Of a stretch of DNA of 64,000 bases, positions 12,729 through 25,057 are shown in pieces. The notes beneath the pieces were generated by a model, which saw only the letters and a list, made by a program, of their open reading frames with translations, was not told the DNA's origin and made no database searches. Numbering within the stretch: the first letter of the stretch is position 1; every line of letters begins with the position of its first letter. The position numbers were made by a program, and so were the translations under genes. Origin of the DNA: Prochilodus magdalenae (lineage: Eukaryota > Chordata > Actinopteri > Characiformes > Prochilodontidae); assembly GCA_024036415.1 (NCBI GenBank), contig JAMWET010000814.1, positions 663,501 through 727,500 of the forward strand. Reading direction: 5' to 3'.

Positions 12729-14270
12729 CCATACGTCTGGAACACGCAGTGTTTGTAGTCCTTAAGGGTCGGCTATGAAATGTCATCTGTTGTGACCCCA
12801 ACAAGGATCTTAAATATCGTATGACCTAAATCCCCTACAGATACAAACTTGGTATTTGCATATAGTATTTTACTTTGAAAGACCAGGATGATATATATAT
12901 ATATATATATACGGTGCAGAAGTCAGAGACCAAGCATTTCTTTCGGAAATCAAAATAGGTAGGCTGGTGTCAAAACAAGACCTTGCTTTCAGTTGTTTTG
13001 AGTTTTTGGTACACGCCTGCTGTGCCTTATACTACCTGTACATTCCCAAAAGAAATGCTCCCCCAAAGTTTCCCTCTCCTGTAATATTCTGAATCTGGGA
13101 AACGAGATTTTGTACTGAGAGCACTGATATCTTGACCAGACAGCTACTCAAACATCTCCAACCGTGTATGCTGTAAAGCATAACCTTGAATCAGTCAGTA
13201 TTTGTAAAGTGTCGGCTCTTTACTTCTCTGCACCCTACTGCCACTTCAGCTCCTCCGGCCTTCCAACCTTAACACCAACATGTTGCAGCTGTGTCCTCCC
13301 AACAAATGGTGCACCCAAAGGAGTCGATGACATTGTGCTCCCCTTCAAAGGGACACTACTAGTCACACCAGCCACTACACCCATACACACCTCAGCTGCC
13401 TGTCAAACCTCTTCCCTCATGTAGAGAAGGTAATGTATAGGAGGCAGAAGGTCAAGGGAAAATAAGGGAGTCCTAATAATCACAGCAGACGTGGCAGACC
13501 ACCAGAACTGTAACCATCAGATAAACAGTACATAGGGCTGGGAGGTGCTCCACTCCTGCTTCACATCTGAAATTATTCAGAAATGCTTCTGTTCATCCTT
13601 CTACTGTGAGAAGACAACTCAGACCAGAGGAAACCTTGCACTGAGACGAAGGTGGTGATATGGAATAATAGATTTATGATTAGCTTCAGTTTGTAATTGG
13701 GATTACTTGGCAGAAAATGCAGCATCTAAGACTGAACGTTAGAGGTGAAGATATATATGACAGAAAGCCTCCTGGAAAGAGTGGAAGCTATAATAAAGGC
13801 GGACACAATAAATACTGATACGTCTGAAATTATACAACCTCAATTCCAGACACGCTGGGACACTGTGTAAACTGTACATAAAGGTAATCCATTAAGTTCT
13901 GAATGAGGCAGTCATTTTCATAAACTGGTAAATGGTCTTACTTTCACCGTCTGATATTTGTTCTATATTCTATTAGGAATAAAATTAGGCTCTATGAGAT
14001 TTGCAGATCATAGCATTCTGTTTATAATTACATGGTATAGTCCCACTTTAGAATAAGGCTACCCTTATAAAGGTTAATGAATGAACTAATGGATATTAGG
14101 TGTATAATAAACACTTTACAAAGTATTAATAAGCCATTATAACACATTAATAAGCACGAGTTTCTCAATATGATGACTATGAATATGTATTGAAGCTGAC
14201 AGGTTTAGTGCCCACTGATGAAAAAGGCAGGGATCAGTAAACATATAAATCTGAGCTTTAATGGTATGAA
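12729..14270. other. No gene seen; (TA)n at 12889-12911
   Basis: No supported exon. Contains a short TA array followed at 12914 by gtgcagaagtcagagacca, which is inverted at 15001-15021 (see findings). Confidence 0.4.
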
Positions 14271-14272
14271 TA

Positions 14273-14523
14273 TATCGTCGCTGTCCAATGAAAAACATGC
14301 ATCTCCATTTTTGTCCATTTTGACTTTTATGCATGATTTGAAAAAAGCCGCTCCTGTTTACACTTTGTGAGGTTTGCATGATGAAGGGACCAATTAAAAT
14401 GGCCCAAAAGTGCTTGGTAAAACGTCTGGTTTTATTGACTTACATTAAAATTGAATGAGGTTTTAGGCCTCTCCTAAAGTTGCCATTTTGGAGATACTTG
14501 TTTTTCTTTGGACAGCGACGAAA
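14273..14523 (-). mobile_element. CGTCGCTGTCC MITE, inverted full-length copy (about 250 bp)
   Basis: Same ends as 9561-9814, with the internal core on the opposite strand (agacgtctggtt for aaccagacgtct equivalent). Confidence 0.85.
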
Positions 14524-14611
14524 TGTGTGTTCAGCGTTACACTATCAACAGGTCACTGTTGCCCTTCTTATTTATGTGCTGTAGCTGGTTATAAAGGAGC
14601 TTAATATGTTA

Positions 14612-14812
14612 GTTGGTGTAGCTCAGTGGATAGCACCACTACCCGCCAGGGAGCCACCACCACATGTGGAAGACTGGGGTTCGAGTCCCTGTCTGGGTGG
14701 CTATGCTGTGCTAGCCTTGGGCAAGACTCCTAACACCACATTGGCCTACTTGTAATATGATTAACCTCGTCAGTCGCTCTGGATAAGAGCGTCAGCTAAT
14801 GCCCTAAATGTT
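14612..14812 (+). repeat. tRNA-derived SINE, best copy
   Basis: A-box tagctcagtgg at 14619-14629 and B-box ggttcgagtcc at 14678-14688 give a tRNA-like RNA polymerase III promoter. The body ends in gtcgctctggataagagcgt then cagctaatgccctaaatg, a tail widespread in teleost SINEs. The A-to-B spacing is too long and the stems too poor for a real tRNA gene. Confidence 0.85.
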
Positions 14813-15026
14813 TTTGACCTAATCATTAACGATTAATAAGCGATTTTTAACCATTCATAAACACGTTATAAGGCTTGTCTTAATCTACGACAGTGGTAGC
14901 ACATTTCTTTACATTGTCCACAGCGTTCCAACTTTACAGGAATCAGTCTGTATTTAGTTGTACAGGCTTGATGGCCACTCTGGTTATTACACAGGAAAGG
15001 GTGGTCTCTGACTTTTGCACAGCATC

Positions 15027-16160
15027 ATAGAAGAAATGATTTATGACATTGCAATACTGATTGGCTCGCTGAACTTGCATACTGCACTGTGGATATCATT
15101 ATCAAGTCGCGTCTAATTTCAGAACGCGTGTATCGGACACTGCCTCGATACATGGAGCTGTTGTTTTGTGTGGAGCCGTACTGTCAGATCAAACAAGCCT
15201 AACTCAGGAGGGCCTCTAGAACTGCCTGCCAGTACGCACGAATTATCGGGGGGACTCTTGTGACGAGCTCAGTTTTTCTTCGGGCTGTGGTGCACATGCT
15301 TTCGTGCTTTATGATGCCTCTAAAACTCAAGCCTCAGGTAAAAGCGAGCGACAGAGGAGAAACTGTGATTTTATATAACCGGGATGTACTGCTGCGTGCT
15401 GTCTCTGCGAGAGCACAGTGCTCTGCAGCAGGTCGACTCGAGCTGAGGGCTGCTGGTCCACTTTAATCACCTTTTAGGAATTGGCGCTTTGAGGGCTCAC
15501 AGTCTGAGTGTGCGGTGCCAGCCGTTGTGCGGTAAATGTGAACGTAATGGGTTAGTGCCCATCTTTTCAGCCCCAAAGTGGGTCAAGATGGCAGTCCGAC
15601 TGTGTAGTGCTTTTGCCATTAGCCTATGATTGAACTACAGAGTTTTCTCAAATAGTGGTCCACTTAACTACAGCTGCTGCTCCACTTCGCTGCAAATGCT
15701 CTCCCACTTCTTTTCCAGGCTAGGGCCGGGCAGTACGGATAGACTTCAGTGCAGAGGTGGATATGAAATGATGGAAATCTATAATGAGGATATTTAAATG
15801 AGCATTAATAAAGTTCAAATGAAGTTCTGTTGATTTCTCTAATTTGCTCCAGAATTCAGTTGTTGGAGGTGTAAACAAAGCCATTCAGAATGCATTGCTG
15901 TTAAATGGTGAGTTGTGGAGAAACTTAAGCCCCATTTGAATGGGATTAGTTTTACATGGGAGGTGGAGTGATGTAATTGTGCTACAGGACGTCTGTAAAA
16001 TGTACGACTGATTCGTATGGGATCAGAAATCTCAGCAGTGGCTACTCGAGTTACGCACTGCCGTCACCTCCAAAGTGTGAAGCTTAGCAGGCTACATATT
16101 CATTTCATGTATGCAAGCTTTAGGCCTCCCTTAGAAACTATTTCTCCCAGACTATCTAAA
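15027..16160. other. No gene seen
   Basis: No supported exon. A GC-richer patch at 15120-15450 includes a donor-like cctcag|gtaaaa at about 15338, another weak candidate for a noncoding exon. Confidence 0.35.
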
Positions 16161-16844
16161 GTGGCTGCACCCAGAACGAATTAACCGACTGGGATGAAAC
16201 TTGGTGGCTAGGTTTGACTTCATAAGACATCTGAATGATTCAAGTCTCGCTCTCATACCCGCATGACGTGAGTAAGGATGAGCCTTATTGCTGTACCTGA
16301 CTGACCCAACAGTCACAATTGCCTCCATGAGTCACCCTGTTAGCGCTGGCGCTATTATACGGCTGCATGGCACAGGACTACATACTCACAGGCCGTTACA
16401 ACGACTGCCCTTAACACCACGTCAACGCCGCCAAAGACTGCAATGGGTCGTGCCAGAATGGCAGCGGGGTATCTTCAGTGACGAGTCTCGCTGTTTTGGT
16501 CTTGGTGGAGACGAACAAAGAATCCATGTGTGGAGGCACAGTGGTCAGCGCCACGCGTCACACGTCACACGTCTAAAAGGCCTAATGTCACTCCACCTCC
16601 ACCCTTACCGCAACGTCTACAGGAACTGTGTGAGGATATTGAAGCTGCATGGGATGGATTATCACAGGACACCATTAGGAACCTCTACAGCTGCATGCCG
16701 AGACGTCTTGCGACACTACTTCTGTATGTGTAGCTCAGTAACTATAGTCCATATCAGTCTAAACTTATTAATTTAGAGTTCCTGGTAACCTTTATCTTCC
16801 TTCCCAGCTTTGCAATCCGACAATTCCTTCTGGGTGCAGCTATT
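16161..16844 (+). mobile_element. Tc1-like relic (TGCACCCAGAAG family), copy 3, longest
   Basis: Inverted ends ggctgcacccagaacgaatt and attccttctgggtgcagcta. The frame at 16288-16776 has the Tc1 DDE signature FSDESRCFG followed by HVWRHSGQRH and, out of frame, QDTIRNLYSCMPRR. The family is Tc1/mariner cut-and-paste transposases. Several frameshifts; the enzyme is inactive. Confidence 0.8.
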
Positions 16845-17237
16845 TGGGAGTCTTTGGGAACTGTGAATGCTTTTTAAAAATTACCATTGAGGCCGAAAAG
16901 TGTTTTTATAACCATGTAGTGAAATAGCTAGCTGTGATATTGTTTTAATGAGCATTTAGCGCTTCGTATATCCAGTTTCTACAAAAAACGTGAAGTGCTC
17001 CATTCCAGAAAGCTGCCTTCACACCCCTCTGGATGACTTTGTGTACATCTTAATGAAATTATTACATGGAAAAGAACCAATTCTGATAACTGCTACAGTA
17101 TACTGTGAACCCATGTCTTGTACACCTGACGCAGCATGTTTGGACTGTTTTCACTGTGCAGAGAATCATAAATGTTAACCAAACAGAAACCTTATTTCCA
17201 TACAGGCAAATAACAGGAAACACATTTTCCCGTTCTT
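16845..17237. other. No gene seen
   Basis: Short spacer between two Tc1-like relics; no supported exon. Confidence 0.4.
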
Positions 17238-18225
17238 AGGTACACTCACTGACGAATAAAATGATGCACCCAGATAGAAAAGTCGGATTGATGCAAACCT
17301 TGGCATGCAGTTACGTCCCTGGTAGATATGTAAATGATTACAGGTGTGATCTGCTTATGTGAGGGCACGCACATGCGGCGAACAGGCTCCGGCTGGCCTC
17401 AATAGACCACTAGCAGAGAAGATTGTTTGATCCGCTGGCAAGCACAAGCAGCTCCCGGTTTCTATGTCCACCATCCAGACACAGGTGGCCCCGTCATTAC
17501 ACACCCCTGGCCATTTCCAGGCACTTAGCAGAAGGAAATTTGATGTCACGGCATCCATTACTTGTCCTGCCATTGACAGTCAGCCACCGTTGCCTTCGTT
17601 TGGAGTGGAGTTAGCTAGAACCTAGACTGCAACGGACTGGAACCGTATTGTCTTTATCGGCTAATGCCAGATTCTGTTTGGGATCCAATGACCATCTGGT
17701 ATAGTATAGAGGCCTTGTGGTGAGATCTTTAATCCAGCAATTACAGGTCGGTGGCGACACACTGCCCCAACTGCTGGTGTGATGATCTGAGGAGCCTACA
17801 ACAGCCGGTCTCCCCTAGCAGTGATACGAGGGAGACTCATCTATGTGCAGGACATCCTCCAGCCACATGTGCTGCCTCATGGCAGGGCTTCCAACTTCTT
17901 CTTCTTTCATCAGGATATGGCAATGGTGTCCCAGGAATGTCTCTGCCAGATTGCAGCATGTCCTTGGCCTGCTAGTTCACCAGATTTATCGCCAATCAAG
18001 CATTTATTTGACTAGTAGAGTGTCCAGGTTTGGCAGCCTACAAGTGCGCAGGACCTACAGGCCCAGACGCAACATCCGTGGGCTAAACGTGTTGCCATAC
18101 GAAACCTGTATGCCTCCATGCCCAACCATTCCAAACCTCCAAAGTGCAGTAGGTTCTAAATCAATAAGACCTCCAAGAAGCACATATACACAGTCCATCT
18201 CGATTAATCTCTAGACCGTTGTGGT
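17238..18225 (+). mobile_element. Tc1-like transposon relic of a second family (about 1 kb)
   Basis: A frame at 17821-18015 reads GRLIYVQDILQPHVLPHGRA then CPWPASSPDLSPIKHLFD, the C-terminal DDE half of a Tc1 transposase (the SPDLNPIEHLWD box). Earlier parts are frameshifted and the two halves lie in different frames. Confidence 0.7.
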
Positions 18226-19880
18226 CTCTGGCCTCAGGCTGCAGTACAGTTCCCATATCTTTGAACAAAGAAAGCCTAACATATCCAGATTAGTCTAGAA
18301 ATCTCTCTGAGCTCTGGTCACATCGTTGACCACATTGCCCGTGAGCCTGGCCGTTTTGGTAGGTAAATAGGGAATAGTGGGAGAAGTGTTGTTGTCCCTT
18401 CTTCTCGCCTAAGTAGGCTACTGAAAGGTTACACATGGAGGGTTTAAGACTGTAAACATCAGGACAGAATGCAGGCAACAGGTAATGATGTAATCAGATC
18501 TGCAGTGAAGTATCAGGAGTTCGAGCAAGTTTGTCAGCTCCCAGTAGAATATCCAGTTCAAAAGCTGCAGCATAAACACATTTGACATGTGTTGCGTGCT
18601 TTCTCACAGTCCAGCTAATGCTGGTGTTCTTTACAGCGCTCAGGTCTTTAACTGTGCTCTTCAGGGATTTCGTTCAATTATGTGTATTTTAAAATTATAC
18701 CAGATTGATTAATCAGCTTCACGTTGCCCGGTTTTCTATCATCACTCTCAGATCTAAATCTTGTGACCCATCTGGTTTTTATTTATTACTTTATTTTTAC
18801 TTTTGTTTTTTTTACATTGCACAAATGGAACATTCATATCCACCACAAGAAACGACCCGACATAACTTATACACACACATACAGAGGGTCTTATAATGTT
18901 AATTTAGAATTTTTATAATTTAATTTGTTTGGGGTCTACTAGAAATGTAGAAACCATTCAAAACACTTTCTGTGTTCAGCCTCTGTCTAAAACCTCTGTT
19001 TAAACTCCGGTGTCTTTAAATCCCTCCTTCCAAAGAGCCTGGTGTGCTCTGATTGGCCACGTCTGTCACACTACTATGACCGGTTAGCTGCCCTGAGTGG
19101 CTGAAGCCAGATGCAGCAAAGCCATGTAGTTCTGCGCCTACAGGCAACCATTAAGGATTGTGATGACATCACCTTGTAACAGAGTAAACCCATTGATAGC
19201 ATTCCTGTCACATGTCCGCCATCTCCCAATCAAGTCCCAAGTTCTACCCCCACACACCTGTCTGTAATCAACCTGTCTGCTCATATACCCCTTTGTCTCA
19301 CACTCACGTTGCGAAGTATCGCCACTCCTGTAGCACACCGAGCGTCTCTCCCTGCTGTTTAGTCTGTTTGCTGTTCCTGTTTTAGGCTCTGGTATATGGG
19401 CTTCTCTCCTGGTTCCTTCTCTTTGCATTTGGTTGCTGTCCTGTTTGGTTTTGACTTCTGCTTGCTCACCTGGGTTCTGACTCTCTGCCCTTCTGTTATG
19501 ATGGTCCTGATTCTGTTGTGGAGCTTCACCACCGACCTGTACAGTAAACCTAGACCTCTACAGAGTTTCCTGTATTTGTATCATGGGTCCGACACAGACT
19601 ACTGCACGCGTAATGGGTTTCAGCTATTACAAGGTCCTCAGAATTCCCTGGTCTTGTCATTATCATGTGATCCAAACAAAGCTCAAGTGTAAACTTTGGT
19701 TGAGCAAGCTTGCATTGTGCATTCAGATGCCTTACTCATTTTATTCCAAGCTTTCTCTTTGGCTGCTGTCTGAATCACTTATTCAGGTATAAAGTAATTA
19801 TGTTTAATGTTCTAGAAGTGTACTTTAATACCTGCGAGTACAATTCAAGCACATTATAGTTTTAAGTTCTAAATACAAGT
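18226..19880. other. No gene seen
   Basis: No supported exon. Frames at 19138-19428 and 19396-19692 have no domain I recognise. Confidence 0.4.
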
Positions 19881-19884
19881 GCAA

Positions 19885-20185
19885 AATGTATATATTATAT
19901 TATATTATATTATATTATATTATATTATATTATATTATATTATATTATATTATATTATATTATGTTGTATTATATTATATTATATTATATTATATTATAT
20001 TATATTATATTATGTTATATTATATTATATTATGTTATGTTGTATTATATTATATTATGTTATAGTATATTATGTTATGTTATGTTATGTTATGTTATGT
20101 TATGTTATGTTATGTTATGTTATGTTATGTTAGATTAGATTAGATTAGATTATAATGTATTATATTATATTATATATTATTATAT
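19885..20185 (+). repeat. (TATAT/TATTA)n pentanucleotide array grading into TATGT and TAGAT
   Basis: About 300 bp of 5-bp units, mostly ttata, then ttatg from about 20060 and ttaga at 20130-20150. The open frame across it (Ile/Tyr repeats) is an artefact. Confidence 0.95.
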
Positions 20186-20816
20186 TTACCTCAGTAGTAC
20201 TTTAATGTGCTTAATAGAAGTATGGTAAGTATGTATATATATATATATATATGCAGTATATATAGAATACTATATATAGGTACTTTAAATGTACTGAAGT
20301 ATCTCTAAATGTATCTAAGAGGTGTCTCAAAATGGTACAGTTAAGTCCAATTACTTCTATTTAAGTATATATTTAATAGCACTATTGGTTATATTTAGCC
20401 TGCTAAGTACATAGTTAGTATATGACAATAGAACACTTTCAGCACATCAACCATAGCTTCAAGCAAAGTATACTGAGTACACTTAATCTAAGTACTGTAT
20501 ATTTCAGCCTACTATTTTTTTCTCCTGGGACATCTCTAACCATCTCACACTTCAGGACTGGTGAACGTTTAGAGCTGTGAAGATTAAACATGCCTGATTC
20601 CATATCACACCCTACCATATTATCCACATCATCGACTGGCCCGATTGATCTCCCGATCTGGGATATAACCTCGAGGGGCCAAACCAGAGCAATAATCAGG
20701 CTAAAATCATCTAGTGAATGCTTCCAAAGCTAGGGATGTTCTTTCTTCTCCTGAAAAGTTGGTACTGACAGTGACAGGATCCTCATTCAGGAAAATGCTA
20801 ATGTGAGTTTCATTTG
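20186..20816. other. No gene seen
   Basis: AT-rich flank of the array with a short (TA)n at 20236-20252. No supported exon. Confidence 0.4.
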
Positions 20817-21125
20817 TTTCTGTTGCAGATCCTGAACACTGACACAGCATCTTCTCTCGTTCATCTAAAACACCATTTCTGATCTGGAGACACTGAGTCA
20901 TATGGAGTCCCAACAGGCATGGAGATGAGTGGAAGGATGTGTGGAAAGGAGGTGACTGGGAGAATGGCACCGTTCAAGCTAAATGCCTGTATCTATATAA
21001 CTGTGCCATTAGACTAATAACACAGACCCCACTAAGCCCAGTAGTTGGGCTGCTATTTGGTAAGAGAGGATGGGTGATAAGCCCATGAATGTAATTTCCG
21101 CCCATTATCCTCATCCTATCCTCTC
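20817..21125 (+). promoter_or_regulatory. gpr61: Probable gpr61 5' UTR with candidate splice acceptor and TATA-like box
   Basis: A good acceptor (pyrimidine-rich tttctgttgcag) ends at 20828, about 300 bp before the start codon. Human GPR61 has a noncoding first exon spliced to the coding exon, so this site could begin the coding exon here. A TATATAA string at 20994-21000 is an alternative, namely a promoter directly upstream. Neither is proven; the segment has no coding potential on the plus strand. Confidence 0.35.
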
Positions 21126-22511
21126 ATGGATCCCACTGCTTCCACCCACTCTCTGTGGAACCTGTCCCATGCCAGCCAATGGCAGCCCAACACCTCTCAG
21201 TCCAATGGCTCAGGAGTGATCTTACCCAGTGATGGTGCTCTGCTTCAAATGCTGGCCCTCTGTTCTATGGTCCTAATGGACATACTGGCTGTGGTGGGCA
21301 ATTTGGCTATCATGACGGTCATCGCCAGGGCACCGCGCCTGCACAAATTTGTCTTCGTCTTCCACCTGTGTCTGGTGGATCTCTTGGCTGCTCTAGTGCT
21401 GATGCCTCTGGGGATGCTCACGGAGAAGGCGTTCTTTAATGAAGCTGTCTGCCAGGCGTACCTCTGTCTGAGCGTCGGGCTAATTAGCGCTGCCATCCTT
21501 ACCATCTCAGCCATCAACGTGGAGCGGTACTACTACGTGGTCCACCCAATGCGCTACGAGGTTAAAATGACTGTGGGACTGGTGGTTTCAGTTCTTGTCG
21601 GCATATGGATCAAAGCTATGCTCATGTCTGCACTCCCCTTGCTGGGATGGACGATGCAGAGGGACGAAGCCCGAATGAACCTTGTTTTGGAACCAAGATG
21701 CTGCTCTCTGCATTTGATGAACCGGGGTTCCCACCGATTAGTGTTTATGATCCTCTTCGCGCTCATATACTTCCTATGCCCAGTCCTGATCATCTTGGTG
21801 GTGTACTGTAACATGTTCAAGGTGGCCAGGGTGGCAGCAATGCAGCAGGGTCCCATACCTACATGGGCTGAAACTCCACGACCACGCTCCGAATCCCTGA
21901 GCAGCCGTTCTAGCACAGCGGCCAGCCTCGGAGGGACCCGCAACACGCCGCAGAGGACTTTCGGTGGAGGCAAGGCTGCATTCGTGCTAGTGGCTGTCGG
22001 GGGTCAGTTCTTAGGCTGTTGGCTCCCCTACTTCTCTTTCCACCTGTACTCGGCCATCATATCCTCCTCGCCCGCATCCCTGGCTCAGCTTGAACACGTG
22101 GTCACCTGGATCGGCTATTTCTGCTTCACCTCCAATCCCATTTTTTACGGCTGTTTGAACCGGCAGATCAGGGAGGAACTGGCGAGGAACATGGCCTGTG
22201 TTTTCAAGTGGGGGAGGCCGCACGAAGAGGAGCAGCTGCCCAGTAGGGAGGCGTCTATCGAGGAGAACTTTCTGCAGTTCCTCCAGGGCACCGGCTGCAA
22301 CCTTGGGCCCAGGAACTCGCATAGCACCTCCGTCCCTCAGCAGGAAGACGACGACACTCTCTTGACTCATCGCAGGCCTTCCGTCGACTTTCACATCCCC
22401 GGACAGATCATGGAAGAGACTTCGGAGTTCATTGAGCAGCAGCAGCAGCAGCTTAATGACCTCAAAATATCGGACAACTGTATCAAAACAAGACCCGAGC
22501 TGCAGGGTTAA
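21126..22511 (+). CDS. gpr61: GPR61, orphan class A G protein-coupled receptor (complete, 461 aa)
   Basis: Single-exon reading frame for a seven-helix receptor of the plasma membrane; the family is known as a constitutively active, Gs-linked biogenic-amine-like orphan receptor. The N-terminus carries three N-glycosylation sequons (N12, N22, N27). Visible landmarks are the TM1 GN motif (N59), TM2 D85 in LVDLLAA, the TM3 cysteine C109, an ERY motif at 133-135 in place of DRY, the TM6 CWLP at 298-301 and the TM7 NPIFY at 337-341. The third intracellular loop segment RSESLSSRSS and the tail segment SIEENFLQFLQGTG are highly characteristic of GPR61. The first ATG is chosen because the next in-frame Met (M42) lies inside TM1 and would lose the sequons. 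The tail has a five-glutamine CAG run near residue 440. Upstream of gnai3 in the same orientation, as in human. Identity is confident from recalled family sequence; the ligand is unknown. Confidence 0.96.
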   Translation: MDPTASTHSLWNLSHASQWQPNTSQSNGSGVILPSDGALLQMLALCSMVLMDILAVVGNLAIMTVIARAPRLHKFVFVFHLCLVDLLAALVLMPLGMLTEKAFFNEAVCQAYLCLSVGLISAAILTISAINVERYYYVVHPMRYEVKMTVGLVVSVLVGIWIKAMLMSALPLLGWTMQRDEARMNLVLEPRCCSLHLMNRGSHRLVFMILFALIYFLCPVLIILVVYCNMFKVARVAAMQQGPIPTWAETPRPRSESLSSRSSTAASLGGTRNTPQRTFGGGKAAFVLVAVGGQFLGCWLPYFSFHLYSAIISSSPASLAQLEHVVTWIGYFCFTSNPIFYGCLNRQIREELARNMACVFKWGRPHEEEQLPSREASIEENFLQFLQGTGCNLGPRNSHSTSVPQQEDDDTLLTHRRPSVDFHIPGQIMEETSEFIEQQQQQLNDLKISDNCIKTRPELQG

Positions 22512-23763
22512 TGCTGAAAGATGTGTAATATATATTTTATTTATCTTTTTACTGTTACCATGTTGGTTGTTCATTCCTTTTTGATACTCTGCCCAACGAT
22601 TTGTACGGCAAAGAGGCCAATAATGGGTTTGTAGAATTTTATGGAGAGTATTTTCGCTGGGAGAACTCAGCTGACCTGCACCGAGCAACTAATCCTTATT
22701 TATTGTCCAATTTTGAGAGTGAGAAGAGTTGGCTGTTACAGGATTCAGGTGATGCTAGCTTAATTAAACTGTGCGCCAACTAACATGACCATCGAAGAAG
22801 GTTTGCAGCCTGATGTATCCTTGTCTGTTGCACATAAATACAGAGGTATGAATCAAAGAAGCACCGAATGTTGTACATGGATGTGGATCTTGGTTTTTAC
22901 TGAATGGCACAAGGACAGGACAGATGGAATAACAGCCTTTGTGTGATACATAGAGAGAAAACCAGATACTGATTCTCATAGAAACACTGGAAGCAAGATG
23001 ATTTGATGTTCTGATGGATAAACATCTAAGGAGCTCGTATTTTTGGCCATTAAGAGAGGGACACGCTGTGAAACAGAAAAAAAGAAACATCGCCTCAGCA
23101 TCTTAAGTCACGCTTTCCACACCTTGTGACATGGTTAGCACAGTTTGCTCCCCCCCAGGCTTTGAGCTTTATGAAGCACCTGATGATCAGAACGGTGGAA
23201 CAATCAGATAAAAGGGTCACATTGGGTCAGCTGTGAGCATGGGTCACTTCAGATGTGCTCCGAGATCTTATTTAGCTTTATAAACTATCGAGCTGAAAGA
23301 GTCAGTTCATTTCGGCTCTCCACCCAGTGCTCATAACACAATGCAGCTGCCTGGTTTCTCCCAAAGGCGAAAACGACAAAGCCTCTCGCTGTCTCTTTTA
23401 TGCCAGTTGCAATATTTAGCCAGATCTCATAGCCAGATTTCATATCGCATCTAAACGGGTGACTGTAGAACACAGAACGTGCGCCAAACATTTTCTTTTC
23501 CATTCACTATCCGGTCTCCCTGCTACCGTAATCTCTGGACAAGTTCATTCACAGAGTCCTCTAGTGCTCAGCAGGCACTGCACTGAAACACATGAGCTAA
23601 CGGAAGGGTGTGATATACAGATTGGAGGTACGTTGAAAGCTTTTGGTGTTAAGGTAGTAACGGCGATACATGCTGACTGTACTCTAGACAGAGCGGGAAT
23701 GTGAGGCCTAGTGAGTTTAGGTCAGGGTGGGCAGCTCAGGTCCAGAAAGATGAGATACTTCAC
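22512..23763. other. gpr61 3' flank, no other gene seen
   Basis: Likely contains the gpr61 3' UTR; an attaaa at about 22762 is one possible poly(A) signal. No other exon is supported. Confidence 0.4.
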
Positions 23764-23796
23764 TTAACCCTAACCCTAACCCTAACCCTAACCCTA
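23764..23796 (+). repeat. Interstitial telomere repeat, (TAACCC)n
   Basis: Five tandem copies of the vertebrate telomere hexamer (taaccc strand), ending in cctatc. Confidence 0.95.
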
Positions 23797-25057
23797 TCAT
23801 CTCAGCCAACTAGAGACCAGGCAGCTGGGCCCAAACCCTAGCAAGGGTTCTCATTCACCGGACCCGAAGGATACGCCTCTATTTATTTGTGTGAGTTAAT
23901 ATCTGTGGCGGCCCGTCTGGGAAAGAAATGGAGGGAATTTCCAAACAAATTTATAGCTTTTAATGAACAAAGGAGAGCATTTAAGACTGAAGCAACTGTA
24001 TGAGTGGTTAGCCTTTCTGAAGAGTTCTGTGGCGTAAAGGAAATACGATAAAATATATCACGAAGAGATATTTCACCAGGCTGCTATCGGCTTACTGAGG
24101 AAACCTGTTACTGGATAATCAAAGGGCAGGTCTCCTAACGTGAGTAGTATTGTAGGCGGGTTTGCACTAGAGAGGTAGCGGTTCTTGTAAATTGCAAACA
24201 GACACTGCCAGCTATGGACATGCTGCTGTTTAGGGGTAAACCTGACTCTGCTCCCTGCAGTACAGAACTGTTGTGTTTTGCCATAAGCAGTCTCAACTTG
24301 TTGTGGCTACAGCACGCAATAAAGGCAATACTTTTAGACCTTAGACCGTTTCTTTTGCCCTTTTTGTACTGCTAACCAGATCATACCATCTCGCGCCATC
24401 TCAGAGAATGATAGGAAACCATTTCATCCATTCTTTACAGCTATTTAAAAGGACCCGTTTCCCATCCATTTCTCATTTCCGTATTTTTTCCATAGAGATC
24501 ATATTTGTGTGCTTTTATGTGATATAGAAAAGTTTTAATACAGTTCTACACAACCAATATTCAATATCGTTTTTTTTTCAAATATCATTTAAATTCTTGA
24601 TTAATCAATCATCAAATGTAAACAAGGTCATTCAGAATGGTTTAATGAGATGGTTCCAACATTTTGCCAACATGGATTTCTTTACAATGGTGGTGATAGG
24701 AACCAGAGGCCACAACACGGATATAGCCTTTTTCACTTTTCACACTGACCCTATTTTTTATAAGGTTATCTATTTTCCTTTTAGCAGCAAGCATGTACTT
24801 CTGTTCTAATAATATATTTCAAAATACATTTCAAGCCAAAACCTTTATAAAACAATGACTTAGCCACCAGGCAGTATTTTCAGACCCATATTTGTGTAGT
24901 AGTTTTCAGTCAGGCAGTTTCTAAGCGCGTTAAACACGCTGGATGTCTGCTTCCTGTTTACATACTAAACTCTTTGTATCAAAAAAGTGACCATTCGGAT
25001 GACATAGGTGAAAAATAAAACAGAGTTAAGCTCACTGGAGAGAATCACCGGTGTGAG
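23797..25057. other. No gene seen
   Basis: AT-rich; no supported exon. An aataaa at about 24319 could belong to gpr61 or be chance. Confidence 0.4.

Noticed and set aside
14612..14812. A tRNA gene
   Set aside because: A- and B-boxes are present, but the cloverleaf stems fail and the body continues into a repeated SINE tail shared with two other loci.
21245..22688. Long minus-strand frames opposite gpr61 (for example 21554-21973 and 22011-22688)
   Set aside because: Shadows of the conserved gpr61 coding strand; no independent domain.
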